A DNA stretch of 64,000 nt from Microlunatus kandeliicorticis. Its GTDB lineage: Bacteria > Actinomycetota > Actinomycetes > Propionibacteriales > Propionibacteriaceae. The notes below the pieces were generated by a model. It had not been told where the DNA came from, did no database searches, and saw only the letters and a list, made by a program, of their open reading frames with translations. Both the position numbers and the translations under genes were made by a program. Where the stretch lies: contig NZ_JACGWT010000001.1 of NCBI RefSeq assembly GCF_014137855.1, positions 744,001 through 808,000 on the forward strand, in the 5' to 3' direction. This document shows, piece after piece, positions 42,220 through 52,151 of this stretch. Positions within the stretch are counted from its first letter, which is position 1. Every line of letters starts with the position of its first letter.

Positions 42220-42639
42220 ATGTTGGTTCCGCGCAGAGTGAAGTTCCGCAAGCAGCACCACCCGACCCGTCGGGGGATGAGCAAGGGCGGCACCAGCCTG
42301 GCGTTCGGTGAGTATGGGATCCAGGCCCTCGAGGCCCACTACGTCACCAACCGGCAGATCGAGTCCGCTCGTATCGCCATGACCCGGCACATCAAGCGTG
42401 GCGGCAAGGTGTGGATCAACGTCTACCCCGACCGTCCGCTGACCAAGAAGCCCGCCGAGACCCGGATGGGTTCGGGCAAGGGCTCGCCGGAGTGGTGGAT
42501 CGCCAACGTCAAGCCCGGCCGGGTGATGTTCGAGCTGTCCGGCGTGGCCGACGACGTGGCCAAGGAGGCCCTCCGGCTGGCCATCCACAAGCTGCCGATG
42601 AAGTGCCGGGTGCTGACCCGCGAAGCAGGTGAGAACTGA
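42220..42639 (+). CDS. rplP: 50S ribosomal protein L16
   Basis: L16 (139 residues) is a 50S protein near the A-site tRNA. It begins [15 protein letters not shown] at the ATG at 42220, one base after the rpsC stop; an upstream in-frame ATG at 42202 lies inside rpsC and is not needed. [17 protein letters not shown] is conserved. Confidence 0.97.
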   Translation: MLVPRRVKFRKQHHPTRRGMSKGGTSLAFGEYGIQALEAHYVTNRQIESARIAMTRHIKRGGKVWINVYPDRPLTKKPAETRMGSGKGSPEWWIANVKPGRVMFELSGVADDVAKEALRLAIHKLPMKCRVLTREAGEN

Positions 42640-42893
42640 TGCCGACCACGAGCGCCGCTGAGCTGCGGGGCCTGTCCCGCACCGAGCTGAACGCCAAGGT
42701 GACCGAGCTGAAGGAGGAGCTGTTCACGCTCCGCTTCCAGGCCGCCACCGGCCAGCTGGAGAACCACGGCCGGCTCCGGGCCGTCCGCAAGGACATCGCC
42801 CGGATCTACACGGTGATCCAGGAGCGCACCCTGGGCATCGTCGACGACCCTGACGCCGAGCTGGCCGCCGCCGGCACCGACGAGAAGGCATGA
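42639..42893 (+). CDS. rpmC: 50S ribosomal protein L29
   Basis: L29 (84 residues) is a helical protein at the tunnel exit with a [21 protein letters not shown] core. A tail of about 15 residues extends beyond the usual length. The ATG overlaps the rplP stop by one base. Confidence 0.96.
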   Translation: MPTTSAAELRGLSRTELNAKVTELKEELFTLRFQAATGQLENHGRLRAVRKDIARIYTVIQERTLGIVDDPDAELAAAGTDEKA

Positions 42894-42895
42894 GG

Positions 42896-43234
42896 ATGAG
42901 CGAGCAGACGCAGAACGAGACCGCCGCGGACGCCCCGGTCGACAAGGACCGGGTGGCCGCCGAGGTCGCCGCCACGTCGGCCGACCGCGGTCGCCGCAAG
43001 GTCCGCGAGGGCCTGGTGGTCAGCGACAAGATGGACAAGACCGTCGTGGTCGCCGTCGAGGACCGGGTGAAGCACAAGCTGTACGGCAAGGTGCTCCGCC
43101 AGACCTCGAAGCTCAAGGTGCACGACGAGGAGAACGCCGCCGGCGTGGGTGACCGCGTCGTGGTGATGGAGACCCGTCCGCTCAGCGCCACCAAGCGCTG
43201 GCGCCTGGTCACCATCGTCGAGAAGGCCAAGTAA
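42896..43234 (+). CDS. rpsQ: 30S ribosomal protein S17
   Basis: S17 (112 residues) has an OB-fold core (about residues 33-110, [27 protein letters not shown]). An acidic N-terminal extension of about 30 residues precedes it. I chose the ATG at 42896 because AGAAGG lies seven bases upstream; the in-frame ATG at 42890 would be too close to it. Confidence 0.95.
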   Translation: MSEQTQNETAADAPVDKDRVAAEVAATSADRGRRKVREGLVVSDKMDKTVVVAVEDRVKHKLYGKVLRQTSKLKVHDEENAAGVGDRVVVMETRPLSATKRWRLVTIVEKAK

Positions 43235-43346
43235 CCGCTCGTCCCGATCACGGTGCCCCGGCCCCGTCGATGGGCGCAGCGCCGTCGGAAGTGAAGTTCC
43301 ACCAGGCCCGTGAGGGAACCGGTGCGACAACCAGGAGAGAAGACAG

Positions 43347-43715
43347 ATGATCCAGCAGGAGTCGCGGCTCAAGGTCGCCGACAACACCGGAGCCAAGGAG
43401 ATCTTGTGCATCCGCGTGCTCGGCGGCTCCGGACGCCGTTACGCCGGCATCGGTGACGTGATCGTGGCCACGGTCAAGGACGCGATCCCGGGCGGCAACG
43501 TGAAGAAGGGCGACGTGGTCAAGGCCGTCGTCGTCCGGACCGTCAAGCAGAACCGTCGGGTCGACGGTTCCTACATCAAGTTCGACGAGAACGCCGCGGT
43601 CATCCTGCGTCAGGACGGCGAGCCGCGCGGGACCCGCATCTTCGGCCCGGTCGGCCGCGAGCTGCGCGAGAAGCGCTTCATGCGCATCATCTCGCTCGCC
43701 CCGGAGGTGATCTGA
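43347..43715 (+). CDS. rplN: 50S ribosomal protein L14
   Basis: L14 (122 residues) begins [19 protein letters not shown]. It contacts 16S rRNA and RsfS. A 112-base gap after rpsQ holds only an AGGAGAGAAG ribosome site and no clear promoter; it marks the start of the spc group. Confidence 0.98.
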   Translation: MIQQESRLKVADNTGAKEILCIRVLGGSGRRYAGIGDVIVATVKDAIPGGNVKKGDVVKAVVVRTVKQNRRVDGSYIKFDENAAVILRQDGEPRGTRIFGPVGRELREKRFMRIISLAPEVI

Positions 43716-43716
43716 C

Positions 43717-44127
43717 ATGACCCAGCACAAGACCTCGAGCAAGGCGCAGAACAAGCTGCACGTCGTCAAGGGTGACCGGGTGAAGGTCATCGCCGGCAAG
43801 GACAAGGGCCTGGTCGGTGAGGTGCTCGCGGTGTTCCCCGAGCGCCAGAAGGTGACCGTGGCCGGCGTCAACATCGTCAAGCGCCACCTGCGTGACACCT
43901 CGAGCCAGCCGCAGGGTGGTCGCACCACCAAGGGCGGCATCGTCAGCTCCGAGGCCCCGATCCACGTCTCGAACGTGCAGCTCGTGGTCAAGGACGCCGA
44001 CGGCAAGGAGGTCGTCACCCGGGTCGGCTACGAGCGGACCGAGGTGACCAAGCGTCGCCCGGACGGCTCGGAGTACCAGGGTTTCCGCTCGGTGCGGATC
44101 GCCCGCAAGACCGGTGAGGAGATCTGA
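43717..44127 (+). CDS. rplX: 50S ribosomal protein L24
   Basis: L24 (136 residues) is an assembly initiator with a KOW motif [20 protein letters not shown] near residue 17. It is longer than E. coli L24 (104) at both ends. One base separates it from rplN. Confidence 0.96.
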   Translation: MTQHKTSSKAQNKLHVVKGDRVKVIAGKDKGLVGEVLAVFPERQKVTVAGVNIVKRHLRDTSSQPQGGRTTKGGIVSSEAPIHVSNVQLVVKDADGKEVVTRVGYERTEVTKRRPDGSEYQGFRSVRIARKTGEEI

Positions 44128-44714
44128 TGACCACCGAGACCACCGAGAAGTCCGGTACCACCTCCGGGTACGTGCCGCGGCTGCTCCAGCGCTACCGCGA
44201 CGAGATCAAGCCGGCCCTGCAGTCCGAGTTCGGCTACGCCAACCCGATGCTGGTGCCCGGCCTGGTCAAGATCACGGTCAACATGGGTGTCGGCGAGGCT
44301 GCGCGCGACTCGAAGCTGATCGACGGCGCGACCCGCGACCTGGCCACCATCACCGGGCAGAAGCCGCAGGTGACCCGGGCCCGGAAGTCGATCGCCCAGT
44401 TCAAGCTGCGCGAGGGGATGCCGATCGGCGCCCACGTGACGCTGCGCGGGGCCCGGATGTGGGAGTTCGCCGACCGGCTGCTGAGCCTGGCGCTGCCCCG
44501 GATCCGCGACTTCCGCGGGCTGAGCCCGAAGCAGTTCGACGGGCACGGCAACTACACCTTCGGGTTGAGCGAGCAGGTGATGTTCCACGAGATCGACCAG
44601 GACCGGATCGACCGGTCCCGGGGCATGGACATCACCTTCGTGACCACCGCGAGCACCGACGACGAGGGCCGGGCGCTGCTGCGTCAGCTCGGCTTCCCGT
44701 TCCGGACCAACTGA
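44127..44714 (+). CDS. rplE: 50S ribosomal protein L5
   Basis: L5 (195 residues) binds 5S rRNA and contacts P-site tRNA. The core [22 protein letters not shown] and [22 protein letters not shown] are conserved. The ATG shares a base with the rplX stop. Confidence 0.97.
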   Translation: MTTETTEKSGTTSGYVPRLLQRYRDEIKPALQSEFGYANPMLVPGLVKITVNMGVGEAARDSKLIDGATRDLATITGQKPQVTRARKSIAQFKLREGMPIGAHVTLRGARMWEFADRLLSLALPRIRDFRGLSPKQFDGHGNYTFGLSEQVMFHEIDQDRIDRSRGMDITFVTTASTDDEGRALLRQLGFPFRTN

Positions 44715-44733
44715 GACCGGGAGAGGAGTAACC

Positions 44734-44919
44734 ATGGCCAAGACCGCCCTCAAGGTGAAGCAGGCCCGCAAGCCGAAGTTCGGCGTCCGCGCCTACACCC
44801 GGTGCCAGCGCTGCGGCCGGCCGCAGGCCGTCTACAAGAAGTTCGGCCTGTGCCGGATCTGCCTGCGCGAGATGGCGCACCGCGGCGAGCTGCCCGGTAT
44901 CACCAAGTCCTCCTGGTGA
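44734..44919 (+). CDS. rpsZ: 30S ribosomal protein S14, zinc type
   Basis: S14 (61 residues) is the short zinc-binding form with CQRC and CRIC pairs. AGAGGAG precedes the ATG. A zinc-independent S14 paralogue, common in actinobacteria for zinc starvation, is not in this window. Confidence 0.97.
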   Translation: MAKTALKVKQARKPKFGVRAYTRCQRCGRPQAVYKKFGLCRICLREMAHRGELPGITKSSW

Positions 44920-45031
44920 CCCTGACCTCCGAAGCCACACTCCGTGACCGGCCGACGGCCGGGCGCGGACACCACACAGCGATGACAGGTCCCGGCACGG
45001 GAAACCACGTCGAGAAAGAAGTACGACAGTC

Positions 45032-45439
45032 ATGACGATGACGGATCCGATTGCGGACATGCTGACCCGCGTCCGGAACGCCAGCCAGGCGTACCACGAC
45101 GAGACGGTGATGCCGCACAGCAAGATCAAGGTCGGGATCGCCGAGATCCTGGTCAAGGAGGGCTACATCGCCTCCTACCAGGTCGACGACCCCAAGGAGG
45201 GCGAGGTCGGCAAGACCCTCAAGATCACCCTCAAGTACGGCCAGAACCGGGAGCGCTCGATCGCTGGCGTGCGGCGGATCTCGAAGCCGGGTCTGCGGGT
45301 GTACGCCAAGTCGACCGGTCTCCCCAAGGTGCTCGGCGGCCTCGGGATCGCGATCATCTCCACCTCCCAGGGTCTGCTGACCGACCGGGATGCCCACTAC
45401 AAGAGCGTTGGCGGGGAAGTCCTCGCCTACGTCTGGTGA
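45032..45439 (+). CDS. rpsH: 30S ribosomal protein S8
   Basis: S8 (135 residues) begins [19 protein letters not shown]. In E. coli it also represses the spc operon. It follows a 112-base gap with AGAAAGAAG as the ribosome site. A second in-frame ATG at 45038 is an alternative start. Confidence 0.97.
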   Translation: MTMTDPIADMLTRVRNASQAYHDETVMPHSKIKVGIAEILVKEGYIASYQVDDPKEGEVGKTLKITLKYGQNRERSIAGVRRISKPGLRVYAKSTGLPKVLGGLGIAIISTSQGLLTDRDAHYKSVGGEVLAYVW

Positions 45440-45466
45440 CCGGGGACTGAGAGAGGAGAGCGAGAG

Positions 45467-46009
45467 ATGTCGCGCATCGGAAAGTTGCCGATCCCCGTCC
45501 CGTCGGGCGTCGAGGTGAACCTCGACGGCCAGAACGTGTCGGTCAAGGGCCCCAAGGGCACCCTGCAGCACACCGTGGTCGAGCCGATCACCGTCGTCCG
45601 CAACGACGAGGGCCAGATCGAGCTGCGCCGCCCGAACGACGAGCGGGTCGCCAAGTCGCTGCACGGCCTGAGCCGCACCCTGGTCGCCAACATGGTCACC
45701 GGGGTCAGCACGGGCTACGAGAAGAAGCTCGAGATCGTCGGCGTGGGTTACCGCGTCCAGGCCAAGAGCCCGACCGAGCTCGAGTTCGCGCTCGGGTTCA
45801 GTCACCCGGTGCGGGTGAAGGCCCCCGAGGGCATCACGTTCACCGTCGAGTCGAACACCCGGTTCACGGTCCTCGGGATCGACAAGCAGCAGGTCGGTGA
45901 GGTCGCGGCCAACATCCGCAAGCTGCGCAAGCCGGAGCCCTACAAGGGCAAGGGCGTGAGGTACGCGGGCGAGCACGTCCGCCGCAAGGTCGGAAAGGCT
46001 GGTAAGTGA
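45467..46009 (+). CDS. rplF: 50S ribosomal protein L6
   Basis: L6 (180 residues) has two copies of its fold near the factor-binding centre. It begins [15 protein letters not shown] and holds the [24 protein letters not shown] tail. AGAGAGGAGAG precedes the ATG. Confidence 0.98.
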   Translation: MSRIGKLPIPVPSGVEVNLDGQNVSVKGPKGTLQHTVVEPITVVRNDEGQIELRRPNDERVAKSLHGLSRTLVANMVTGVSTGYEKKLEIVGVGYRVQAKSPTELEFALGFSHPVRVKAPEGITFTVESNTRFTVLGIDKQQVGEVAANIRKLRKPEPYKGKGVRYAGEHVRRKVGKAGK

Positions 46010-46410
46010 CGATGCCCCGTTCTCAGAACACGCAGTCGCTGTCCGCTCCCAAGCACACCTCGGCGAAGACCGCCTCGCGGTTCCGTCGGCAGGTGCGGGG
46101 CCGGAAGCGGATCTCCGGGCTGCCCGAGCGGCCCCGGCTGGTCGTCTTCCGGTCGGCCCGGCACATCACCGCCCAGGTGATCGACGACGTCGCCGGCCAC
46201 ACGCTGGCCTCGGCGTCCTCGATGGAGGTCCCGGTGCGGACCGCCACCGGCGACAAGTCGGACAAGGCCAAGCAGGTCGGCCAGCTGGTCGCCGAGCGGG
46301 CCAAGGCGGCCGGTGTCGAGCAGGTCGTCTTCGACCGGGCCGGCAACAGGTACCACGGGCGGGTCGCGGCACTGGCCGACGGCGCGCGCGAGGGTGGACT
46401 GGGCTTCTAG
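46006..46410 (+). CDS. rplR: 50S ribosomal protein L18
   Basis: L18 (134 residues) binds 5S r[23 protein letters not shown] and [24 protein letters not shown] are conserved. I kept the GTG at 46006 overlapping the rplF stop, because GGAAAGG sits seven bases before it; an ATG at 46012 is the alternative. Confidence 0.95.
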   Translation: MTMPRSQNTQSLSAPKHTSAKTASRFRRQVRGRKRISGLPERPRLVVFRSARHITAQVIDDVAGHTLASASSMEVPVRTATGDKSDKAKQVGQLVAERAKAAGVEQVVFDRAGNRYHGRVAALADGAREGGLGF

Positions 46411-46447
46411 CCCACGACGGAATCGAACCGAGGAGTAAGGAAAAGCG

Positions 46448-47038
46448 ATGAGTGGATCACAGCGCCGCGGTGGCGGTGGCGGTGAGCGTCGCGGCCGGGA
46501 CGATCGTCGTGGCCAGCAGCAGGACCGCGGGAACTACATCGAGAAGGTCGTGACCATCAACCGGGTCGCGAAGGTCGTCAAGGGCGGCCGCCGGTTCAGC
46601 TTCACCGCGCTGGTCGTGGTGGGCGACGGCGACGGCTCGGTCGGCATCGGCTACGGCAAGGCCAAGGAGGTGCCCGCGGCGATCGCCAAGGGCGTCGAGG
46701 AGGCCAAGAAGCACTTCTTCCGGGTGCCCCGGGTGCAGAGCACGATCCCGCACCCGGTCCAGGGTGAGAAGGCCGCCGGCGTGGTCATGCTGCGCCCGGC
46801 TTCGCCCGGTACCGGCGTGATCGCGGGCGGCGCCTGCCGCGCCGTGCTCGAGTGCGCCGGCGTCCACGACGTGCTGGCCAAGTCGCTGGGCTCGGCGAAC
46901 GCCATCAACGTGGTGCACGCGACCGTCCAGGCGCTGCAGAACCTGGAGGAGCCGGAGGAGGTGGCGCGTCGCCGCGGCAAGTCCGTGGAGGACGTCGCGC
47001 CGGCCGCCCTGCTCAAGGCCCGGGCGGCGGTGCACTGA
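46448..47038 (+). CDS. rpsE: 30S ribosomal protein S5
   Basis: S5 (196 residues) affects decoding fidelity. A Gly/Arg-rich N-terminus of about 30 residues precedes the double-stranded RNA-binding core [34 protein letters not shown]. The spectinomycin-contact loop appears intact. Confidence 0.97.
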   Translation: MSGSQRRGGGGGERRGRDDRRGQQQDRGNYIEKVVTINRVAKVVKGGRRFSFTALVVVGDGDGSVGIGYGKAKEVPAAIAKGVEEAKKHFFRVPRVQSTIPHPVQGEKAAGVVMLRPASPGTGVIAGGACRAVLECAGVHDVLAKSLGSANAINVVHATVQALQNLEEPEEVARRRGKSVEDVAPAALLKARAAVH

Positions 47039-47220
47039 TGCCGCGGCTCAAGGTGACCCAGGTGCGTTCCAGCATCGGCGGCAAGGCGAACCAGCGGAAC
47101 ACGCTGCGCAGCCTCGGGCTGAAGCGGATCGGCGACTGCGCCGCGCACGAGGACCGTCCCGAGATCCGGGGCATGATCGCCACGGTGACCCACCTGGTCA
47201 ACGTGGAGGAGGTCGAGTAA
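47038..47220 (+). CDS. rpmD: 50S ribosomal protein L30
   Basis: L30 (60 residues) begins [16 protein letters not shown] with the typical [11 protein letters not shown] motif. It overlaps the rpsE stop by one base. Confidence 0.96.
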   Translation: MPRLKVTQVRSSIGGKANQRNTLRSLGLKRIGDCAAHEDRPEIRGMIATVTHLVNVEEVE

Positions 47221-47224
47221 CGAC

Positions 47225-47701
47225 ATGAGCGAGACGAGCGACGAGACCCGCCGCGCCGGCACCGGGCTGCGGGTCCACCACCTGCGTCCGGCCCCGGGGG
47301 CGAAGACCGCCAAGACCCGGGTCGGCCGTGGTGAGGGGTCCAAGGGCAAGACCGCCGGGCGCGGCACCAAGGGCTCCAAGGCCCGGAACAACATCCGGCC
47401 CAACTTCGAGGGCGGGCAGATGCCGCTGCAGCAGCGGCTGCCGAAGCTGCGCGGCTTCAAGAACCCGTTCCGGACCGAGTACCAGGTGGTCAACCTGGAC
47501 AAGCTGAGCGCGCTCTACCCGCAGGGTGGCGAGGTCAGCGCCGAGTCGCTGGCCGACCTGGGCGCGGTGCGTCCGGGGCTGCCGGTCAAGGTGCTGGGCA
47601 GCGGCGAGCTGACGGTGGCCGTCCAGGTCACCGCGCACGCCTTCTCGGCCAGCGCCAAGGAGAAGATCGCGGCCGCCGGCGGCACCGCGACCGAGCTCTG
47701 A
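47225..47701 (+). CDS. rplO: 50S ribosomal protein L15
   Basis: L15 (158 residues) is a late-assembly protein with the glycine-rich N-terminal arm [21 protein letters not shown] and [15 protein letters not shown]-like [18 protein letters not shown]. It is last in the spc group before a hairpin and the secY promoter region. Confidence 0.97.
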   Translation: MSETSDETRRAGTGLRVHHLRPAPGAKTAKTRVGRGEGSKGKTAGRGTKGSKARNNIRPNFEGGQMPLQQRLPKLRGFKNPFRTEYQVVNLDKLSALYPQGGEVSAESLADLGAVRPGLPVKVLGSGELTVAVQVTAHAFSASAKEKIAAAGGTATEL

Positions 47702-47726
47702 GGCACGCGCACACCGAACCGACAGG

Positions 47727-47754
47727 AGGGCGACCCGGGCGACCGGGCCGCCCT
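47727..47754 (+). terminator. Hairpin after rplO
   Basis: AGGGCG-A-CCCGG pairs with CCGGG-C-CGCCCT around a GCGA tetraloop, with one A-C mismatch. It is followed by TTCGTCGTT. It may end or attenuate the spc transcript before secY. Confidence 0.65.
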
Positions 47755-47838
47755 TCGTCGTTCCCGGGGCCTCCCCGCCTCCGCTCAGGCGCGTCCGGGG
47801 TCACAGCTCGTGAGGGTGTCCGAGCCGGGTCCGCTTGA

Positions 47839-47844
47839 TAGAGT
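47839..47844 (+). promoter_or_regulatory. Candidate secY -10 box
   Basis: TAGAGT lies 72 bases before the secY start and after the rplO hairpin. A -35 box is weak (GTGTCC, 17 bases upstream). Confidence 0.4.
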
Positions 47845-47916
47845 CGAGCGGTCTCCGGCCCGGAGCCGGGCCCGCGGGGACGACAGGTCACAGCAGATCA
47901 GAGAGAAGGACTTGGG

Positions 47917-49224
47917 TTGCTCTCCGCCTTCGTGAACGCGTTCAGGACACCTGACCTGCGCAAGAAGATCCTGTTCACCCTCGGGATCATGGCGATCTTC
48001 CGGCTCGGCGCCTCGGTGCCGGTGCCGAACGTCAACATCGGCCAGCTCAACACCTGCGCCACCCAGGCCGCCGCGAGCGACCGGGCCGGGCTGTACTCGC
48101 TGATCAACCTGTTCTCCGGCGGCGCGCTGCTGCACCTGGCGGTGTTCGCGCTGGGGATCATGCCCTACATCACCGCGAGCATCATCCTGCAGCTGCTCAC
48201 CGTGGTGATCCCACGGCTGGAGGCCCTCAAGAAGGAGGGCCAGTCGGGCCAGAACAAGATCACCCAGTACACCCGGTACCTGACCCTGGTGCTGGCGGTG
48301 CTGAACGCGACCGCGTTCGTGACCTACGCGGCCAACGACCAGCTGTTCACCAACTGCACCGGCATCGTCTACGACAAGAGCGTCTTCCCGATCGTCGTGA
48401 TGATCCTGACCATGACCGCCGGCACCAGCGTCATCATGTGGCTCGGCGAACTCATCACCGAGCGCGGCGTCGGCAACGGCATGTCGGTGATGATCTTCAC
48501 CCAGATCTGCGCCACCGTCCCGCAGGGCCTGTGGAGCATCAAGCAGCAGCGTCCGGGCAGCCAGGGCTGGATCGTCTTCCTGCTGGTCATCGGCGTCGGG
48601 CTGCTGGTGATGGCCGGTGTAATCTTCATCGAGCAGAGCCAGCGCCGGATCCCGGTGCAGTACGCCAAGCGGATGGTCGGTCGGCGCCTGTTCGGCGGCA
48701 CCACCACCTACATCCCGCTCAAGGTCAACCAGGCCGGGGTCATCCCGGTCATCTTCGCCAGCTCGCTGATGTACCTGCCGGTGCTCTACGCGCAGTTCAA
48801 ACCCGACGGTCCGGGCGCGGCCTGGATCTCGGCCCACCTGGTGCGGGGCAACCACCCGTACTACATGGCGATCTTCTTCGTCCTGATCATCTTCTTCGCC
48901 TACTTCTACGTCTCGATCACGTTCAACCCGGTCGAGGTCGCGGACAACATGAAGAAGTACGGCGGGTTCATCCCCGGCATCCGGGCCGGCAAGCCGACCG
49001 AGGACTACCTCGGCTTCGTGCTGACCCGGCTGACCGCGCCGGGCTCGCTCTACCTGGGCATCATCGCGTTGCTGCCGATGATCGCGCTGGCCCTGCTCAA
49101 CGCCAACCAGAACTTCCCTTTCGGTGGCACCTCGCTGCTCATCATCGTCGGGGTGGGGCTGGACACGGTGAAGCAGATCGAGAGCCAGCTGCAGCAACGA
49201 AACTACGAAGGGTTCCTCCGCTGA
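47917..49224 (+). CDS. secY: Protein translocase subunit SecY
   Basis: This 435-residue channel subunit of the SecYEG translocon has ten membrane helices. It begins with a TTG start ([22 protein letters not shown]) six bases after AGAAGGA; no closer ATG or GTG gives the conserved N-terminus. The plug helix and cytosolic loop [20 protein letters not shown] are present. Its stop overlaps adk by one base. Confidence 0.97.
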   Translation: MLSAFVNAFRTPDLRKKILFTLGIMAIFRLGASVPVPNVNIGQLNTCATQAAASDRAGLYSLINLFSGGALLHLAVFALGIMPYITASIILQLLTVVIPRLEALKKEGQSGQNKITQYTRYLTLVLAVLNATAFVTYAANDQLFTNCTGIVYDKSVFPIVVMILTMTAGTSVIMWLGELITERGVGNGMSVMIFTQICATVPQGLWSIKQQRPGSQGWIVFLLVIGVGLLVMAGVIFIEQSQRRIPVQYAKRMVGRRLFGGTTTYIPLKVNQAGVIPVIFASSLMYLPVLYAQFKPDGPGAAWISAHLVRGNHPYYMAIFFVLIIFFAYFYVSITFNPVEVADNMKKYGGFIPGIRAGKPTEDYLGFVLTRLTAPGSLYLGIIALLPMIALALLNANQNFPFGGTSLLIIVGVGLDTVKQIESQLQQRNYEGFLR

Positions 49225-49811
49225 TGCGTCTGCTGATCATGGGCCCGCCGGGGGCGGGCAAGGGGACCCAGTCCCTGGCCATCGCCGAGCACTACGGGAT
49301 CCCGGCGATCTCGACCGGCGACATGTTCCGGGCGATGCGCACCTCGGAGAGCGAGCTGGCCCGCCACGTTCGCCAGATCATGGCCGACGGCGGCTACATC
49401 GGCGACGACATCACCAACGCGATGGTGGCCGAGCGCCTCGACCAGCCCGACGCCGAGCCGGGCTTCCTGCTCGACGGCTACCCGCGGACCCTGGTCCAGG
49501 TCGAGTCGCTGGACAAGCTGCTGGCCGACCACGGTCACGCGCTCGACGCGGTGATCTCGCTGACCGCCGACCCCGACGAGATCGTCGCCCGGCTCACCAA
49601 GCGGGCCGAGATCGAGGGCCGCGAGGACGACAGCGAGGAGGCCATCCGGACCCGGCAGCAGGTCTACGCCGACCAGACCTCACCGCTGCTCGAGGTCTAC
49701 GCCGAGCGCGGGCTGCTGGTCGAGGTGGACGGCATCGGCGAGGTGGACGAGGTCCGCCGGCGGATCTTCACTGCGCTCGACACCCACCAGACCCCCGCCG
49801 CCGCGCACTGA
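49224..49811 (+). CDS. adk: Adenylate kinase
   Basis: This 195-residue enzyme converts ATP and AMP to two ADP. The P loop [10 protein letters not shown] is at residue 7, [10 protein letters not shown] near 80. The LID is the short form (about ten residues), without zinc cysteines. It is translationally coupled to secY, as in most bacteria. Confidence 0.97.
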   Translation: MRLLIMGPPGAGKGTQSLAIAEHYGIPAISTGDMFRAMRTSESELARHVRQIMADGGYIGDDITNAMVAERLDQPDAEPGFLLDGYPRTLVQVESLDKLLADHGHALDAVISLTADPDEIVARLTKRAEIEGREDDSEEAIRTRQQVYADQTSPLLEVYAERGLLVEVDGIGEVDEVRRRIFTALDTHQTPAAAH

Positions 49812-49833
49812 GACGCGACGGGTCGGGCTCTCG

Positions 49834-50670
49834 GTGTTCGGCTCGCGGCGCAGGATCGAGGTCAAGCGGCCCGACCAGCTGCGCGCCATGCGTCGGGCCG
49901 GTCTGGTGGTCGCCCGCGCGCTGAGCGCCGTGGCCGCCGAGCTGCGGCCCGGGATCACCACCGCCGAGCTCGACGCCGTCGCCGCCCAGGTGATCGCCTC
50001 CGCGGGCGCGCAGCCGTCGTTCCTCGACTACGGCGCGGTCGACGGCCACGGCGGGTTCGCCGGGGTCACCTGCCTGTCGGTCAACTCCGAGGTCGTCCAC
50101 GGCGTGCCGGGTGACCGGGTGCTCGCCGAGGGCGACCTGATCTCGGTCGACTGCGGGGCGATCGTGGACGGCTGGCACGGGGACGCGGCCCGCACCCTCC
50201 CGGTCGGCTCGATCACCCCCGAGGCGGCCGAGCTGAGCCGGGTCACCCGCGAGGCGATGTGGGCCGGCATCGCCGCGGTCCGCTCCGGGCGGCAGATCGG
50301 CGACGTGTCCGCCGCGGTCGAGGCCTTGGTGGCCGGTCGCTACGGGATCGTCGAGGAGTACGTCGGCCACGGGATCGGCTCGGCCATGCACCAGGCCCCG
50401 GACGTCCCCAACCTCGGCCGCGCCGGTCGCGGCCCGCGGATCACCGTCGGGATGGCGCTGGCCATCGAGCCGATGCTCACCGCCGGCTCGCCGGCGAACA
50501 CCCTGCTCGACGACGGCTGGACCGTGGTCACCGACGACGGCTCGCTGGCGGCGCACTGGGAGCACACCGTCGCGGTCACCGAGCACGGGCTCTGGGTGCT
50601 GACCGCCGAGGACGGGGGAGAGCAGCGGCTCGCCGAGCTTGGAGCCCCCTTCGGACCCCTGGCCGACTGA
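49834..50670 (+). CDS. map: Methionine aminopeptidase, type I
   Basis: This 278-residue dinuclear metal enzyme removes N-terminal methionine. The ligands are in DCGAIVDGWHGDAA (two Asp), GHGIGSAMHQ (His), AIEPML (Glu) and WEHTVAV (Glu). It starts with GTG 22 bases after adk and ends the secY-adk-map unit. The repeat cluster begins just behind it. Confidence 0.96.
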   Translation: MFGSRRRIEVKRPDQLRAMRRAGLVVARALSAVAAELRPGITTAELDAVAAQVIASAGAQPSFLDYGAVDGHGGFAGVTCLSVNSEVVHGVPGDRVLAEGDLISVDCGAIVDGWHGDAARTLPVGSITPEAAELSRVTREAMWAGIAAVRSGRQIGDVSAAVEALVAGRYGIVEEYVGHGIGSAMHQAPDVPNLGRAGRGPRITVGMALAIEPMLTAGSPANTLLDDGWTVVTDDGSLAAHWEHTVAVTEHGLWVLTAEDGGEQRLAELGAPFGPLAD

Positions 50671-50695
50671 CGCGCGGCGAGCGCGGGGCGAGCGT

Positions 50696-50844
50696 GCGCT
50701 GAGCCTGTCGGAGCGCGCGGAGGACATCCGCCGAGCGTGTCGAAGCGCGGGGAGAGCGTGCGCTGAGCCTGTCGAAGCGCGGGCAGGACGTCCGCTGAGC
50801 CTGTCAAAGCGAGGGGCGAGCGTGCGCTGAGCCTGTCGAAGCGC
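50696..50844 (-). repeat. Cluster of dispersed repeat, core GCTTCGACAGGCTCAGC
   Basis: Five copies on the minus strand lie at about 50696-50716, 50729-50748, 50760-50780, 50793-50811 and 50824-50844. Spacers of 12 to 13 bases separate them, so the period is about 32 bases, unlike the 26-bp array at 1837. Two copies are diverged (GAGCGTGTCGAAGC, CTGTCAAAGC). The cluster fills the gap behind map. Confidence 0.85.
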
Positions 50845-50854
50845 GAGCGCCGCG

Positions 50855-50978
50855 CGGGGGTGGGGACAGGGTGTCCCGCCCGCCTCGCGGAGCGCGTACA
50901 CCCCACTGCCCGGGCTCGGCTCCGCGCGCGCTCCGCTCAGACGCCCGACCACACCCGGTCACCCTGTCCCCACCCCCG
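50855..50978. repeat. 19-bp inverted repeat flanking 85 bp
   Basis: Arms 50855-50873 and 50960-50978 are perfect inverted copies (GGGGGTGGGGACAGGGTG and its complement, plus one outer pair). The 86-base interior is GC-rich with CGCGGAGCGCG and GCTCCGCGCGCG stretches. No ORF is supported. It may be a small MITE-like element or a long hairpin. From 50979 to 51117 I see nothing else. Confidence 0.65.
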
Positions 50979-51117
50979 GCGCACCTGAGCGGACGGCGCT
51001 CGGACGGCGGGGGTGGCGGAGCACCGCACTGCGTGCGGGCTGCCGCTCCGGGGTGACGGGTGCTCGCTCTGCGCGAAAGGGGTCGACGGACGCCGTCGGG
51101 GCCGCTGGACTGGGGGG

Positions 51118-52107
51118 ATGCGACTTCTGGTCCTGGGCGGGACCCACTTCCTCGGACGGCACGTGGTGGCGGCGGGGCTGGCGCGCGGGCACGAGGTGGC
51201 GACGTTCACCCGGGGCCGGAGCGGGCGGGCGCCGGAGGGCGTCCGGGACCTGCACGGCGACCGCGAGGTGGCGGGCGACCTCGGCGCGGCGCTGGGGGAG
51301 TGGCGGCCGGAGCTGGTGGTCGACTGCTCGTGCCAGAGCCGGGCCGCCGCCACCCAGGCGGCCGAGACGCTGGCCGGGCCGGCCGGGGCCGACCTGCGCG
51401 GCTACGCCTTCGTCAGCAGCATCAACGCCTACGCGGGCTGGCCGCCCGGGCCGGTCGGCTCCGACGACGACCCGACCTGGCCCGAGGACACCGTCCTCGA
51501 GGGGGCCGAGGACTACGGTCCGACCAAGGCCTGGGCCGAGCGCCGGTTGACCGCCGCGCTCGACGTGCCGGTCCTGCTGGCCCGCGCCGGGCTGATCTGC
51601 GGTCCGTACGACCCGCTCGAGCGGCTCGGCTGGTGGCTCCGGCGGATCGGGGCCGGCGGGCGGGTGGTGGTCCCGGAGACGCTCGACCAGCCGATGGCGA
51701 TCGTCGACGCCCGCGACCTCGCCGACTGGCTGGTCCGCGGCGCCGAGCAGGGCTGGCGCGGCGGGGTCAACGCCACCGGACCGTCGGACCTGATCACCCT
51801 CGGCGGCCTGCTCGAGACCTGCGTCCGCGTCACCGGCGCCGACGTCGAGCTCGTCCCGCTGCCCGAGGCGACCCTGCTCGAGGCGGGTGTCGAACCGTGG
51901 ACGCACCTCCCGTTCTGGCTGCCCGCCGACGTCGCCGCGACGGCCTGGCAGGTGGCGACGCCGCGCGCCCGGGAGACCGGGCTGGTCACCCGGACGGTCG
52001 AGCAGACCGTCAGCGACGTCTGGGACTGGTTGCGCGCCGAGCAGCCGCCCGCCCGGCCCGGGGCCGGGCTGCCCGCCGAGCTCGAGGCGCGACTGCTCGC
52101 CGGCTGA
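51118..52107 (+). CDS. NAD-dependent epimerase/dehydratase (SDR) family protein
   Basis: This 329-residue protein begins with a Rossmann motif LVLGGTHFLGRHV at residue 4. The catalytic Ser and Tyr-x3-Lys are in FVSSINAYAG and EDYGPTKAWAE (about residue 140). It resembles extended SDR reductases acting on nucleotide sugars or similar compounds. The ATG is preceded by GGGGGG. A sulfatase gene follows after 44 bases. The substrate is unknown. Confidence 0.83.
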   Translation: MRLLVLGGTHFLGRHVVAAGLARGHEVATFTRGRSGRAPEGVRDLHGDREVAGDLGAALGEWRPELVVDCSCQSRAAATQAAETLAGPAGADLRGYAFVSSINAYAGWPPGPVGSDDDPTWPEDTVLEGAEDYGPTKAWAERRLTAALDVPVLLARAGLICGPYDPLERLGWWLRRIGAGGRVVVPETLDQPMAIVDARDLADWLVRGAEQGWRGGVNATGPSDLITLGGLLETCVRVTGADVELVPLPEATLLEAGVEPWTHLPFWLPADVAATAWQVATPRARETGLVTRTVEQTVSDVWDWLRAEQPPARPGAGLPAELEARLLAG

Positions 52108-52151
52108 CGGCTGCCGCCGCGGCCCGGCGGCCGGTGTGGTGGCATGAGCCC

